Shown here one piece after another: positions 53,349 through 64,000 of a stretch of 64,000 nucleotides of DNA (positions are counted from its first letter, which is position 1; each line of letters begins with the position of its first letter). A program made the translations under genes and the position numbers. Source of the DNA: Cyanophora paradoxa (Eukaryota > Glaucocystophyceae > Cyanophorales > Cyanophoraceae); contig QPMI01000507.1 of the NCBI GenBank assembly GCA_004431415.1, positions 1 to 64,000 on the forward strand, given 5' to 3'. The notes below the pieces were generated by a model. The model had not been told where the DNA came from, did not search any database, and saw nothing but the letters and a program-made list of their open reading frames with translations.

Positions 53349-56300
53349 TCAGGCAAGGGCGGCCTCGTAGGCATCGGGGAAGTAGTAGGAAAGGACGGAG
53401 GCGTAGCGGTGCACGGCCCCGTACGCGATCACCACCGGTGGAATGAACCTGCCCAACGCCCGCGCGCGCGCAGCTCAGGTGAGCCGAGCCAGGCGACAGA
53501 GCGGCGAGGCCGGTTGCCGCGGCCGGGCCGGGCCGGGGTGCAAGCTCCAACACTAGAGCTAATCTTAATTTGCGAAGCGCGTGCACGCACATGCAGGCCA
53601 GGATCCACTTGTTGGCGACGAGGAACCCCCACCCCGTGGACCCCTGTTCGAGCAGGCGGCGTCGGACACAACGTCAGGCTGCAGCTCGTGATCGAGCTGA
53701 AATCAAAACCGGCGCCGGCGCGGGGGAATCGGCACCATCGGCAGCGCGCGGGCGGCCTTCAAGCGGAGCTCGCGATCGCGCGCGGTTTCCGAGGCCTCCG
53801 GATCCGGGTCCGGCTCCGGATCCGGGCTAGCGCTGGGGCGGAAGTAGAGAGCGGCGGCGAGCCAGACGACGGCGACGACGAGGATCGAGGCGCAGGCCGC
53901 GCCGGCAATGGCCGCCGCCTGCTGCTCGGGGAGCACAGCGGGGCCGTAGGGCCACAGGAAGCGCGCGGGGCCGTAGCGGCAGGCCGCCAGCCACAGGAGA
54001 AAGTGCACGGCGGCCAGGATGCTGATGACGGCCTGCGCGTATGCATGCAGGCGGCGCCTCGTGAGGAGGGGCGGGATGCGGTGGGGAGATTGGAGGGCGT
54101 GGGAGGTCGCCTGGATGAGGAAGACGGAGTAGCCGGCCTCGGCGGCGAGGGCGCGCGAGAGGGGAAGCTCCTCACCCTCGAGCCCCGCGCTCCCTGCGGC
54201 GCCGGCGCCGCATCGTGAGCTCGGGCTCGAGCCGGAGCAGGCGGGCGGGCGGCGGGCGGGGGAGGGGGGGGGGGGGGGCGGGGCGGGCGGGGCGAGGTGG
54301 GGGCGAGGGGGGCACCGGCCGCGGGGCGCCGGGCGCGCCCGAGGAGCACGGAGGCGAGCTCGCGGAGGACGCGGAGGACGTGGCGCCGCGCAAAGAGGCG
54401 CCCGAAGAGCGGCAGCACCAGCACCGCCACGTCCTGCACCCCGCCCCGGCCCCAAACCGCCGCGAGACCGACTCGTCGTCAGCGATAACATCGCGATCAA
54501 GCAAGCAATATAAGATCTTATAATATTATGTTGAATTTTGGATTAGGACGTGAAGGGGGCGAGGGCGGGGGGCCGCGATCGCGAGGGGCGCAGCCGCGCG
54601 CGGCGGGCCGGGGCGAGGGGGCGGGCGCGCGGGCCGGGGGCGGACCGTGGCGACGGAGACGGCGAGGACGGCGGGGTCTCCCGCCTTGAAGGAGATGGCA
54701 AACCGGAAGCTCTTGTGGAGGTACTGCGCGATCGCGAGGCGTTGGCGCGAGGGGCGGTAAGAGTGAGAGGGACGAGTGTAGAGGCAGGCACCATGAAGGT
54801 GGCGGCGACGATGAGGGGGGCCTGGCCGGCGGGGAGGAGGCCGGCAAGGTACTCGCGGAAGGCGCGCAGCAGGGCGAGCGAGAGGAGGAAGAAGGCCGCG
54901 TTGTAGGAGAGGTTGATCACCACCTGCGCGGCGAGCGGTGCGAAATTGTGATTATAGTTAATTCAATACTCGTCGAACGCTGATCGATCATCATGATCGT
55001 GAATGCTGAATTAGAACCGAACGCCGAGCGCGCGGCCGCGAAATCTAGAGCACCTGGACGACGGGCAGGGCCCGGGGCGGAGCAGGCCGCAAAGAGCGCC
55101 ACGTAACTGCCGGTCAAGGGACACCGGTGGGCCGCGGCGGGCACGAGCGCGCTCTAGATCTTCTCTCTTTTAAAAAGGTTTGTAAACATAGCATTCGACC
55201 CAATTTAATTTATCCAGGGTTCGAAATCGAATTCGTAATTATTTGATTTCTCTGGGCCCGTGCGCACGAGAACTGGAAGTAGACGGTGAGGTTGATCGCT
55301 GTGGTAAGGTGTGGAAGCAGACGGTGAGGTGTGGAAGAAGAGTTTAAATCGAAGTTTAAGCATAAGCTCCAGGTCAGGGGTCGGACCCGTGTGGAAGGTG
55401 GCGAAGGTGATCGTGTAGCGCAGCGGGTCCGCCGGCGGCCACGGCGCCGCCGCGGCAGAAGCGGCGGCGGTACCGGTGGCGGAGGTACCGGTGCGCGGCT
55501 CGAGCTCTCGATCGGGGGCGGGGGCGGGGCGGGGGCGGGGCGGGGCGGGGAGCTCGAGGGGCGGCCCGGGGCTGCCGGCGCTCGAGCTGCAGGGGCGGCG
55601 GCGGGGGCCGGGGCGGCGAGGAGGGCGAAGGCCGCCTGGAGGGCCTCCAGGTCCCACACCAGCGACGCCCGCCGCTCCCGCTCCCCCGCCCGGCCCCGCC
55701 TGCCAGCCCGCCCCCGAGAGCAGCGCCGAGAGCGGCCCCGCGCCGCCGCCCTCGGCCTCGCTCGGGACGGGCGACGGCGGGGCGAGCTCCGGACCCCCTA
55801 GGCCTTCCTCCAGCGGCACTCGCGGGGCGATCGCGAGGGCCCCGCCCGCGCCCCCCTCGAGCTCGCCCTCTCCCTCGCTGCTGCAGCTGCCGCCGGCCGC
55901 GGTACGTGTACCCTCCAAATCGGCCACGTGCACGCGCCGGCGAGACGCACCCGCCGTCCGATCTGCACGCAACGGGCCGCTGCCGCTGCCGCTGCCGCTG
56001 CCGCTGCCGCTGTCTGGGGATCCGGCCGCGGGCCCGGGCGGGAGGCGGCTGCCGGCCGGGCTGATTGTCAAATGAAGGAGGCGGGAACCTGAGGCGCCGC
56101 GGGCCCGGGCGCCGGCGCTCGAGCTCGTCGCGATCGGGATGGAGGGCGAATGCGAGGGCTCGGGGGCGACTGCGGCGGCGGGGGCGGCGGCGGGGCGGGG
56201 CCGGCCCCAGAAGGCGAGGTACGAGAAGAAGACGACGCATGTGACGGCGCCGGTGATCCAGGCCGTGCTGATGACCATGCCGAGGAGGGGCAGGCGCGTG

Positions 56301-57142
56301 AACCCGGGGACGACCCCCACGAGGAGGCGCATGGAGAGGAGGATGAGGGCGGCGATGAAGAGGTCGCTCCCCGCCGACTTGGCGATCGTCTCGCGGGGCG
56401 ACCAGCGCAGCGCCAGCGACATCAGCACGTTCAGCATCAGCGACGCCTGCGAGCCCGAGGGCGAGGGCGCGCCATGGATCAACTTCGAATTCGGCGGTGA
56501 TGCGGAGGGGCCGGGGGCGGGCCCGGGGCGTCGCACGGAGGAGGCCGAGCAGGCGAGGAGGGGGAAGGCCCAGGGCTCGGGGAGGAGGTGGTAGGGGACG
56601 AGGGCCCAGAGGACGAGCTGCAGCAGCGGCATGGCGAACAAGAGAGCGATCGTGCTCGCCTTGGCCCGGCCCGTTGCCCCGGCCTGCGTCTGCAAGGGGG
56701 CGACGGCGACGGCCGCTGCCGCTGCCGCTGCGGGGCCCCCGGCCAGCTGCAGGTCCACCTCGAGGGGCACGCCCAGAAGCATGGAAGGCGGGCCCGCGGC
56801 GTTGATCCGCGAGGCCGGCCGCGGCGGGGATCGCGATCGCGAGCTGGAGCGCGCGCCGCCGACGCCGCCCGACGCCGCGGAGCTGCAGGCTGCCTCGCTG
56901 GAGCTCGCAGCAACGTTGACGGGCCCCGTATTTGCATATGCATGGCCACATGCATCGACCTCCTCATGAATGTTGTGATCGATATCGCGGGCACGCGGCG
57001 GTCTGGAGTCCACGGCCAGCTCCTCGTCCAGCTCCACAACTGCGGCAGGGCCCGGGAGCCCCGGCAATCCATCTGACTCTAGATCTGCTGCAGCTGCAGC
57101 TGCCGCGGTACTGCCCAAGCCATTTGGCCGCGGGGGCATCAT
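53349..57142 (-). CDS. Unrecognised multi-pass membrane protein
   Basis: The ATG at 57142 (MMPPRPNGLGS) opens a long first frame. Hydrophobic helices appear in order: TIALLFAMPLLQLVLWALVP, SLMLNVLMSLAL, LFIAALILLSMRLLVGVVP, LLGMVISTAWITGAVTCVVF. A long low-complexity loop with a Gly-Ser repeat (CTGCCG units near 55980) comes next. Further exons give VINLSYNAAFFLLSLALL, APLIVAATFMVPAST, YAQAVISILAAVHFLLWLAA and AAIAGAACASILVVAVVWLA. The last exon ends VVIAYGAVHRYASVLSYYF and stops at 53349. Treating 53.3-57.1 kb as one gene is inference; two adjacent genes are possible. No family is recognised. A GGGGGA-rich tract (53276-53345) lies just past the stop. Confidence 0.55.
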
Positions 57143-57583
57143 GATCAAGGCCGGAGAAGGCAGCCCCCAGCTGCATGCAGCTGCAGCTGCAGGCCTTGCA
57201 ATTGGCGCCGGCGGGTTGCAATCGCGTTGCAAAAACTTGCAATCGCAATTGCATAAATCTGATCATGAGCTCACGCCCGGCTGTACACGTACATGTACAT
57301 GTGCACGTGTGCAATTGCAAGCGGCGACATGCACAGATGCGCTACTCACGATGGTTGTCCGACGGATCCCGGATAAAGCGCGCGCTGGCTACGTTCCAGC
57401 CGTTTTACCGCGGCCGGATCCCGCCGGGCCGGAATCGGGATCTCGCGCGAGCCGCGGCGCCTCGCGATCGGCTCACAGGCTACCAGTAGCTATAGAAGGA
57501 CATGCACAGCCCGGCAGGCGATGGCCGCGCAGCTACGTATACAGCCGCGCCACTGCCATGCTGCGCGCGCCAGCTGTACGGTA
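57143..57583. other. Intergenic, no gene seen
   Basis: It contains CTGCAG and GTACATGT palindromic words upstream of the membrane-protein start. No exon recognised. Confidence 0.4.
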
Positions 57584-57956
57584 GACGACTTATATACCGC
57601 GCTGACTTAACTACTGCGCTACCAAATTACCGCGCTCGCGAACCCTCGTGGTTCCCGATACTGTGACTTGTATCCTCGTTGTGTACTACGAGTGGGTACG
57701 CCCACCGTAGATTTTTTAAAAAAAACAATTAAAAAATTACCGCGCTCAAAACTTTAATTTATAACGCGGTAATTATAATTTGGTAGTGCGGTAATTATAA
57801 TATTGTCTTTTGCTTAGATTTGCTAAGACTTTTGTATGGACCGTACCCCAAATTGATGAAAACGCGCTAATTTGGTGCCGCGCTAATTTAAAGCGCGCGC
57901 CTACCGGCGCCGAAATTTTAGAACGCGGTAATATGTGGCGCGGTATTTAAGTCGTC
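57584..57956. mobile_element. MITE-like element with terminal inverted repeats and TA flanks
   Basis: GACGACTTATATACCGCGC at the left end mirrors the right end with one mismatch (GACGACTTAAATACCGCGC in reverse). TA lies on both sides (57582-57583 and 57957-57958). Inside are repeated ACCGCG and GCGGTAATT words in both orientations. No ORF. It could derive from a Tc1/mariner-like element, but this rests only on the TA flanks. Confidence 0.7.
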
Positions 57957-58447
57957 TACGTATACGGTACTGCCACTGGGCCAGGGGCTGTCACAGTGTC
58001 TTTACGTATACACTGTGACATGTGCACCAGCTGCAGCCTGCGCATGCAGCAGCTCCGATCGCGATCGCGAGGCCTGCTAGCGCTGAGCTGATCCGAGGCT
58101 GATCCGATGATCATGATCATGATCAACTGCGCGTGCATATATATATGCATGCATATGCATGTGTGCAACACACTACTATGTGCACATGCCGGCGGCCGCC
58201 GGGCCGGCGCCTAGCTATATATAGCTGCTGCCAGCCTCAGAAGCTAAAGGGCCTGCTGACGTCGACGGGCAGCTGCCAGCTGACCATGGAGGCTGCAGCT
58301 GCTGCGCGGCATGCAGTGCACGTGCGCGGCGCTGCATGCCACTGATGCCAGGCTGGCGCCAGCTGGCGAAAATCACGCCTTCGAATCCCGCGGCATTAAT
58401 ATTCCCGCCCGCTCCACATAATTCAGATCGATCATGTCCCACGGACC

Positions 58448-58865
58448 CAGGGCTGTTAGCCGGAATATTCCAGCCTGGAACGTTCCCGGAATATTAGAAA
58501 ATTTCGAGAAAATTTTCGCGTCCCGTTTGCAGGGGGAAAATTTTAGGAAATTGAATATAATTTAATGATTATTTATTCATTTTCATCCCTTTTCTGCGCC
58601 CCCTCCCCCCCCTTCTGACCCCACCAGGGGCCTTGCATTTCCGTCTCCAAGCTCCAGAAGGCTGTATACTGTCTCTCAGAATGCTTAGTGTGATGTTATA
58701 AATTATCTTAGTGCTTCGCAGCTTTGAACGTGTGTCTGCGGTGCGCAACGCACGGTATTGAGAATTTTCCAGGATTTTGTGTGGTGGAATATTCCGGGAA
58801 CGTTCCCGGAATATTCCTCAAAATTTTCTGGTCCATTTTGGGGGGGTAAAATTTTGACAGCCCTG
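58448..58865. mobile_element. hAT-like non-autonomous element
   Basis: It starts CAGGGCTGT and ends ACAGCCCTG. It is flanked by a perfect 8-bp duplication CACGGACC (58440-58447 and 58866-58873), the hAT signature. Subterminal GGAATATTCC and GGGAACGTTCCC palindromes occur near both ends. It is 418 bases and carries no transposase. Confidence 0.88.
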
Positions 58866-58873
58866 CACGGACC

Positions 58874-59322
58874 CGGGACCGTCGGACTCCCACCTTGCCT
58901 GTCACTGTAATACGTGACTGTATATATATACGCCCCCGCAGACTGGGCCGCAGTGCTGGAGTAGACTACCGGTATATATATAGCTAGAGGCTGTGGCCGA
59001 TAATTCACCAAAAAAAAGCCAGCTGGCGAAATTAAAAACAACCATGATCATGCAATTTCGTATTACCCGGGAAATCCCCCCCCCCATGGGGTTAGCAAAA
59101 ACAAAACACATATGCATCGAAATTTCACATTTTTCAGTTGATTTCCAGATTATATATGGTGCGAATTGATTTGTGGTTGCTTAGTTGACTTATAATATTA
59201 CTACGTACTCATGCAGGATACCTACGATTCACACAATTCGCGCTCACACACAATCGCGATTTAAAATTTGGGCCGGGGCCGGGGCGCGGCCGCCGCTCAC
59301 ACAATCGCCGTCGGGTCGATGA
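58874..59322. other. Intergenic, no gene seen
   Basis: AT-rich with TATATA words. No exon of coding character. Confidence 0.45.
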
Positions 59323-62300
59323 TCAGGGGTGGGCGCCGAGGAGGGCGAGGACAGCGGCGAAGTCGCTCCTCTTGAACGGCTGCCGGCGCCCGTCAGCGGG
59401 ATGGAGGGACTGCAGGGGGCCCTCTAGATCTACATCTAAAGTTTCGGCTCCAGCCGCGATGCACTGGCCCTGGCACTAGATCTGCAGCTGGAGCCGCCCC
59501 TGGCGCAGGGCTCCGGACCCCGCGCGCCCCGCGCTCGCCTTGGATATGTAGGCGCGCATGCCGGCCCGCGTGCACTCCTCCTGCACGCCCCCGACCTGCC
59601 GACCCGCCCCGGCCCGCCCCGCTCAGCACTCGCCGCCAGCTCGCCGGGGCCGCCGGGGGCGGGCGCACGACGTCGGCGGTGACGGCGCAGACGAGGGGCG
59701 GCGGGCGCCCGATCGCCGCCGCGTGTGCCAGGATGCGCTGCGTCGCCTCGATGCCCCCCATCACCGGCCTGCCCGCCGGCCCCGCGCCCCGCCGGCGTCA
59801 GGCACGGGAGGAGAGCGCCGGGGAGGGGGGGGGCCCACATGTGGAGGTCCATGAAGACGAGGCGGGCGGCCGCCGGTCCCGCCGGTACGCCTCCACCGCC
59901 TCCGCACCTGCCCCGGGCCTCGGCGGCGGCGCGGCGCGGCGCGGAGGGGCGGGGACCGTTGGAGTGGACGGCGACGGTGCGGCAGCCGAGCGCCGCGAGG
60001 AGCTTCGCGATCAGCTGCCGGCCCGTCAGCGCGGCCGCGCCGCCCGCGCCGCCCCGAGCGGGCCGCCCCGGAGGCGCGGGGCACCTTCTGGTTGACGGCG
60101 TTGTCCTCCACGACGAAGACGCCGACACCCTTGCCCTCGCACGCCGCCTCGGGGGCCGCCGCCGGCCCGCGGGGGCGGCGGCACCCGCCGGCTGCTCCTC
60201 CTCCGGGGCGGGGAGGATGCGCGCGAGGGCGCGCCGCAGCTTGGCGAGGGTCAGCGGCTTGCGCAGCACCTGCGCCGCGGTCAGGGGCGGGGCGGGGCGG
60301 CAGGGGGCGGGGGCGCGCCATGTGCTCGGAGGGGCGAGGCGAGGCCTCCTCGCGGTCGCGCTCGGCGGCCCCGCCGGCGGAGGAGGCGGCCGACGCGGCG
60401 GAGGGGCGGCGGGCGGCGGGGGCGGGCCCCGGGGCGCCCGAGGCGAGGAGGAGGACGCGGGCGGCGCGGCAGCCCGGGAGGGAGGAGGCGACGAAGGCGG
60501 CGAGGGCGGGCGCCGGGTGGCTGGCGGCGACCCCCAACAGCACGGCCCGCACCTCGGGCCGCCCCGCCGCCTCGTGCTCCTCCTCCCAGTGCGCCAAGCT
60601 GCGGGGCAGAGGAGCTCAGAGCAGAGCAGAGCCGAGAAAGGGAGAGGGCGAAGTGCGGGCCTGGGGACGGCGTGCACGGTGGCGCCCATCTCGCGCAGCA
60701 GCGCCGCGCACATCTCCCGCACCTGCGGGTACGCGAGCGTTGGGGGGGGGGTGGAGGGTGGGGGGGGGGAGGCGGAGTGGGGGAGGGGTACTTTGGGGGA
60801 GGCGTCGGCGACGACGACGGGGCAGGGGGCCGGGAGGGCCCCGGGGCGGGGGAGGACGACGGGGGAAGACGACGAGGGGCCCCGGCCCGGGCCCGGGGCG
60901 GCGCCGAGGGCGAGGCGGGCGGTGAAGTAGAAGACGGAGCCGACGCCCTCCTCGCTCTCGCACCTGCGCGCCCGGGGTCAGAGGGGCCGGCGGGGAGGCG
61001 GGCGCGCGGGGGCGGGGGCGGGGCGGGCCAGATGTCGCCGGCCATGGCGCGGCAGAGGGCACGGGAGATGGAGAGGCCGAGGCCGGAGCCGCCGTGCCGC
61101 CGCGTCGCCGAGTCGTCCACCTGGGCGAACGGCCGGAAGAGCTTCGGGATCTGCCCCGAGGGGATCCCGATCCCTGCCGCCCCGCGCGGTGAGCGGCCGG
61201 GGCGGGCGCCCGCGTCGAGCCTGGGGCGCGGGGCGGGGCGGACCCTGGTCGTGCACGGCGAAGAGGAGCTCCACCGAGTCGGCGGGGGCGGGGGCCCCGG
61301 CGGGGGCCGCTGGGCGCACGCCGGCGGCGGGCGAGGGCGGGCCCGAGGCCGGCCCCCGCACCGAGACCCGCACCCACACGTCCCCCCGCTCGCTGAACTT
61401 GAGCGCTGCGCCCGCCGCCTAAGCCGAGCAGCCCGGGCGCGGAGGCGGCGCGGGGCCGGGGGGTACCGTTGGAGAGGAGGTTGATGAGGACCTGCTTGAG
61501 GCGCACCTCGTCCCCCACCAGCTCCCGGGGCACCCCTGCGCTGCCTCAGGGGGGGCCCGGGTGTGGGGCCCGAGGGGGCGGGGCGGAACCGGGGTCGATG
61601 AGGAAGGAGAGCTCGACGGGGGGCCGCAGCTGCGCGCGCCCCTCAGAGCGGGCGGGGCGGGGGCCCGCGGGGGGCCCTCCCCGCCGCCCCGGGCTTCTAA
61701 TCTAGGTTGCAGGGAGAGCTGTGGAGGTGCTCTAGGTGGCGACATCGAGGAGGGGCTCGAGGAGGGGCTCGAGCTCGAGTCGGGGCAGCGGGGCGGGGCG
61801 GGGGCGGGGCACCTGGGAGGCGACGACGCCGACGGCGGCGTCGAGGAGGGCGGGGAGGTCGAAGGGGCGCGACGCCAGCTCCACCCCCGCGCTCTCGATC
61901 TGCCCCCGCCCCCCAGCCCCGGTCAGCGGCCGGGCGGGACGCCGCGCCCCACCTCCCCCGCAAAACGCGCCTTGGCGTAGTCGAGGATGTTGTTGACGAG
62001 GGCGAGCAGCGCCTGCCCGGGGGTGAGGGCGGGGGCGGGGACGGGGGCGGGGGGGGGGGGGGGGGGGGGGCGGCGGGGCGGGCCTCGCCGCAGGAGGCGA
62101 GGGTGTCGACGAGCTCGCGGGCCTCGTCGGAGAGGCCCGGCTCCCCCGCCAGCAGCGCCGCGCTCCCGATCGTCCCGTTCAGCGGCGTCCTCATCTCGTG
62201 GGAGATGACCGAGAGGAAGCGGGACTTGGCGCGGGAGGCCTCCTCCCTGCCCGCCCCGTCCCCGCTCGGACCAAGCGGGGCGGGGCGGGGCGGGGCGGGC

Positions 62301-64000
62301 GGGGCGGACGCGGCGTGGAGGGCTGTGACGTCGCGGCAGACGACGAAGACCGTCTGCACGGCCTCCGAGCCCGGCGAGGCGGGGCACGCGCTCGCGTCCG
62401 GCCACACCGGCTCCGCGTGGATCTGCAGCCGCAGCGCCCGCCCCGCCCGGCTCGTCGCCGCCGTCTCCACCTGCGGCGAGGGGAAGGGTGAGGAGGGGGG
62501 GGGGGGGGAGATCCTGGGGCGGCGCGGACCTCGGCGCGCTCGCGGCGCTCGAGGGCGAGGGCGAGACGCTCGGCGGCCTCGGGGGGAAGGAGCCCCGGCG
62601 GGGGGAAGCGCCGCCCCAGGATCTCCCCCTTCTCCCACCCCGTCACCCCCTGCGCGCCCCGCCCCCGCGCCTCAGCGGATCGGAGGCGAGCGCGGCGGAG
62701 GGGAGCGCCGAGAGCAGGGCAGGACTAGAGGGCGTGTGGAGAAAGCGGGTGGGCTATGAAATGAAATGGGGCGGGGGCGGGGGCGGGGCGGGGCGGGGCG
62801 GGGCGGGCCGTCCAGGCGCGGTTGGAGTAGACTGCGGCGCCGTCGCGCGGGTCCACCACCGCGATCGCGTCCGAGAAGGCGTCCAGCGCCCTGCGCCCCC
62901 CCCGTGAGCACAAGGGTCGCGGCCCGGGGGGCGAGCCCTCGCCGCGGGGCGGGGCAGCACCTGAGGAGGACGCGCTCGGTGCGCTCGTTGGAGACGAGGC
63001 GCGCCTCCTGCGCCGCGATCGTCCGCTCCCGCGCCGCCAGCGCCTCCTCCCCCGCCCGCCGCTCTGCCCCGCCACGCCCCCGCCGTGAGCGGGCCGCTGC
63101 TCGCTCCTCGCAGCGCGCCCGCCGGGGCCGCGCCGGGCCGGGCCGCACCGTAGAGCTGGCCCAGGAGGGAGGCGATCGCCGCCAGCGTCCCCGCGTCTGC
63201 CCCGCCCCCGCCCTCAGGCGACGGCGGCGGGGCGGGGGCGGGGGCGAGCGGACCGGTCTCGCAGAAGCAGGCGACCCCGCAGCGCTCCGCCTCGATGGAG
63301 AGGGGGCCGGGCGCCCCGGCCCCCGCCGGCAGCACCTCCGCCCTGCCCGCCCGGCCCTCAGCGAGCGCGTCGGGGGCGCCGGGGCGGGCGCGCGGGGGCG
63401 GCACCGTGTGCGGTGGCGGCGGGCGGTGCAGGCGCCGACGCCGCGGGCGGCGCGGAGGGCGGCGCAGTCGCAGTGGGCGGGGCCTCGACCTCGCCGCCGG
63501 CGGGGCCGGGGGGCGGGGCGGGCCGGCCTCCAGGAGGCGGACCGAGTCGCAGGGGAGGGACTCGCGGGCCCCCTCGAGGCACGCCGCCACCGCCTCCTCG
63601 AACCCCTGCCCGCCCCCGGGCCGCCACGCCGCCACCAGCCGCTGCAGCCGCCCCACCGCCTGCCCCCCGGCCCCTCAGGCGCGGCGCGGCGCGGCGCGGG
63701 GCGGGGCGGGGCGGGGCGGACGCGGTGCTGGGCCTCGGCGCGCTGGGCGCGGCGGGCCTGCGCGGACTGCGCCATCAGCTGCACCGCCACCTGCGCACCG
63801 CCCCGAGCGCGCGCGCGCCGCGTCAGCGGCCGGGTTCTCGCCGGCTCGCGCGGGGCGGGGGCCCTCGCCTGGCCCATGTCCTCCAGCGCCTTCACTTGCT
63901 CCTCGCTCAGCTTCCGCGGCACTGCGCGCGCGCGCCGTCGCCATCGATTCGAGTCAGGTTTCGCGCCTTCTCGAGCTCGCCGCGGAGGTTGCGGAATGTT
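59323..64000 (-). CDS. Hybrid histidine kinase (GAF-like, PAS, HisKA, HATPase, two receiver regions), partial at right edge
   Basis: Reading from the right edge: a helical N-terminus ([32 protein letters not shown]), then a GAF-like segment ([20 protein letters not shown]). A PAS domain follows ([53 protein letters not shown]). HisKA has [16 protein letters not shown] with the phospho-accepting His. The ATPase has [16 protein letters not shown] (N box), [25 protein letters not shown] and [20 protein letters not shown]. Then come a first receiver-like region ([37 protein letters not shown]) and a clear second receiver ([21 protein letters not shown]). The stop is at 59323. It would autophosphorylate and pass phosphate within the protein, sensing an unknown signal. 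The start may lie beyond the window. Introns are G-rich on the plus strand, with a run of about 20 G near 62049. Confidence 0.85.

Noticed and set aside
53244-54218. 324-codon plus-strand frame
   Set aside because: Antisense to the multi-pass membrane protein exons, which have clear hydrophobic periodicity on the minus strand.

Overview
The window is nuclear DNA from a GC-rich eukaryote, most likely a unicellular alga or related protist. Nearly every gene is cut by short spliceosomal introns. The gene content mixes plant- and animal-type proteins (an RNF123/KPC1-type E3 ligase, a secreted phospholipase A2, an SLC49-type transporter) with a hybrid histidine kinase, which animals lack. Several introns use GC-AG instead of GT-AG ends. 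A haptophyte-like alga would fit, but the sequence alone does not fix the lineage. Exon models were built by hand from reading-frame phase, splice sites and comparison of duplicated copies.

Left part (1-19.8 kb). A spliced DDE-integrase-type gene runs off the left edge on the minus strand. Next is gene A (2.6-11.5 kb, plus), a 19-exon-type membrane protein gene. A LINE-type retrotransposon sits in its ninth intron (5.27-9.40 kb, minus strand, 14-bp target duplications). A gag-only LTR element follows (11.88-17.98 kb) with identical LTRs and a 5-bp target duplication; its 5' LTR carries an insertion of about 870 bp. The rest to 19.8 kb has no convincing gene.

Central gene cluster (19.8-30.5 kb). 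Four compact genes alternate in direction: a methyltransferase-like protein (minus), a membrane RING protein (plus), a TKL-type protein kinase (minus) and an RNF123/KPC1 homologue (plus). Two of the three gaps are divergent 5' ends; the kinase and RNF123 start codons are only 89 bases apart.

Gene B (31.6-37.1 kb, minus) is an inverted paralogue of gene A. It reads as an intact 1212-residue type I membrane protein: signal sequence, a propeller-like ectodomain, Pro/Ser/Thr linkers with Cys pairs, one transmembrane helix and a tail of about 120 residues. Gene A has no recognisable first exon, a frameshift in exon 9, the LINE insertion and a shortened transmembrane helix, so it looks like a decaying copy. 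Two small inverted-repeat structures lie just beyond gene B.

Right part (38-64 kb). In order: a MORN-repeat protein (minus), an SLC49-type transporter (plus), a second methyltransferase (minus), a HAD-family phosphatase-like protein (plus), a secreted phospholipase A2 (minus), a truncated copy of a hybrid histidine kinase C-terminus (minus), an unrecognised multi-pass membrane protein (minus), two MITE-like elements (one hAT-like with a perfect 8-bp target duplication), and the full hybrid histidine kinase (minus), which may continue past the right edge.

The most unusual feature is intron architecture. In the compact genes, introns of about 50-90 bases are C-rich on the sense strand, carry a CTGAG/CTCAG-like motif near the 3' end followed by a G-rich stretch, and have complementary ends that vary together, so each could fold to bring its splice sites side by side.
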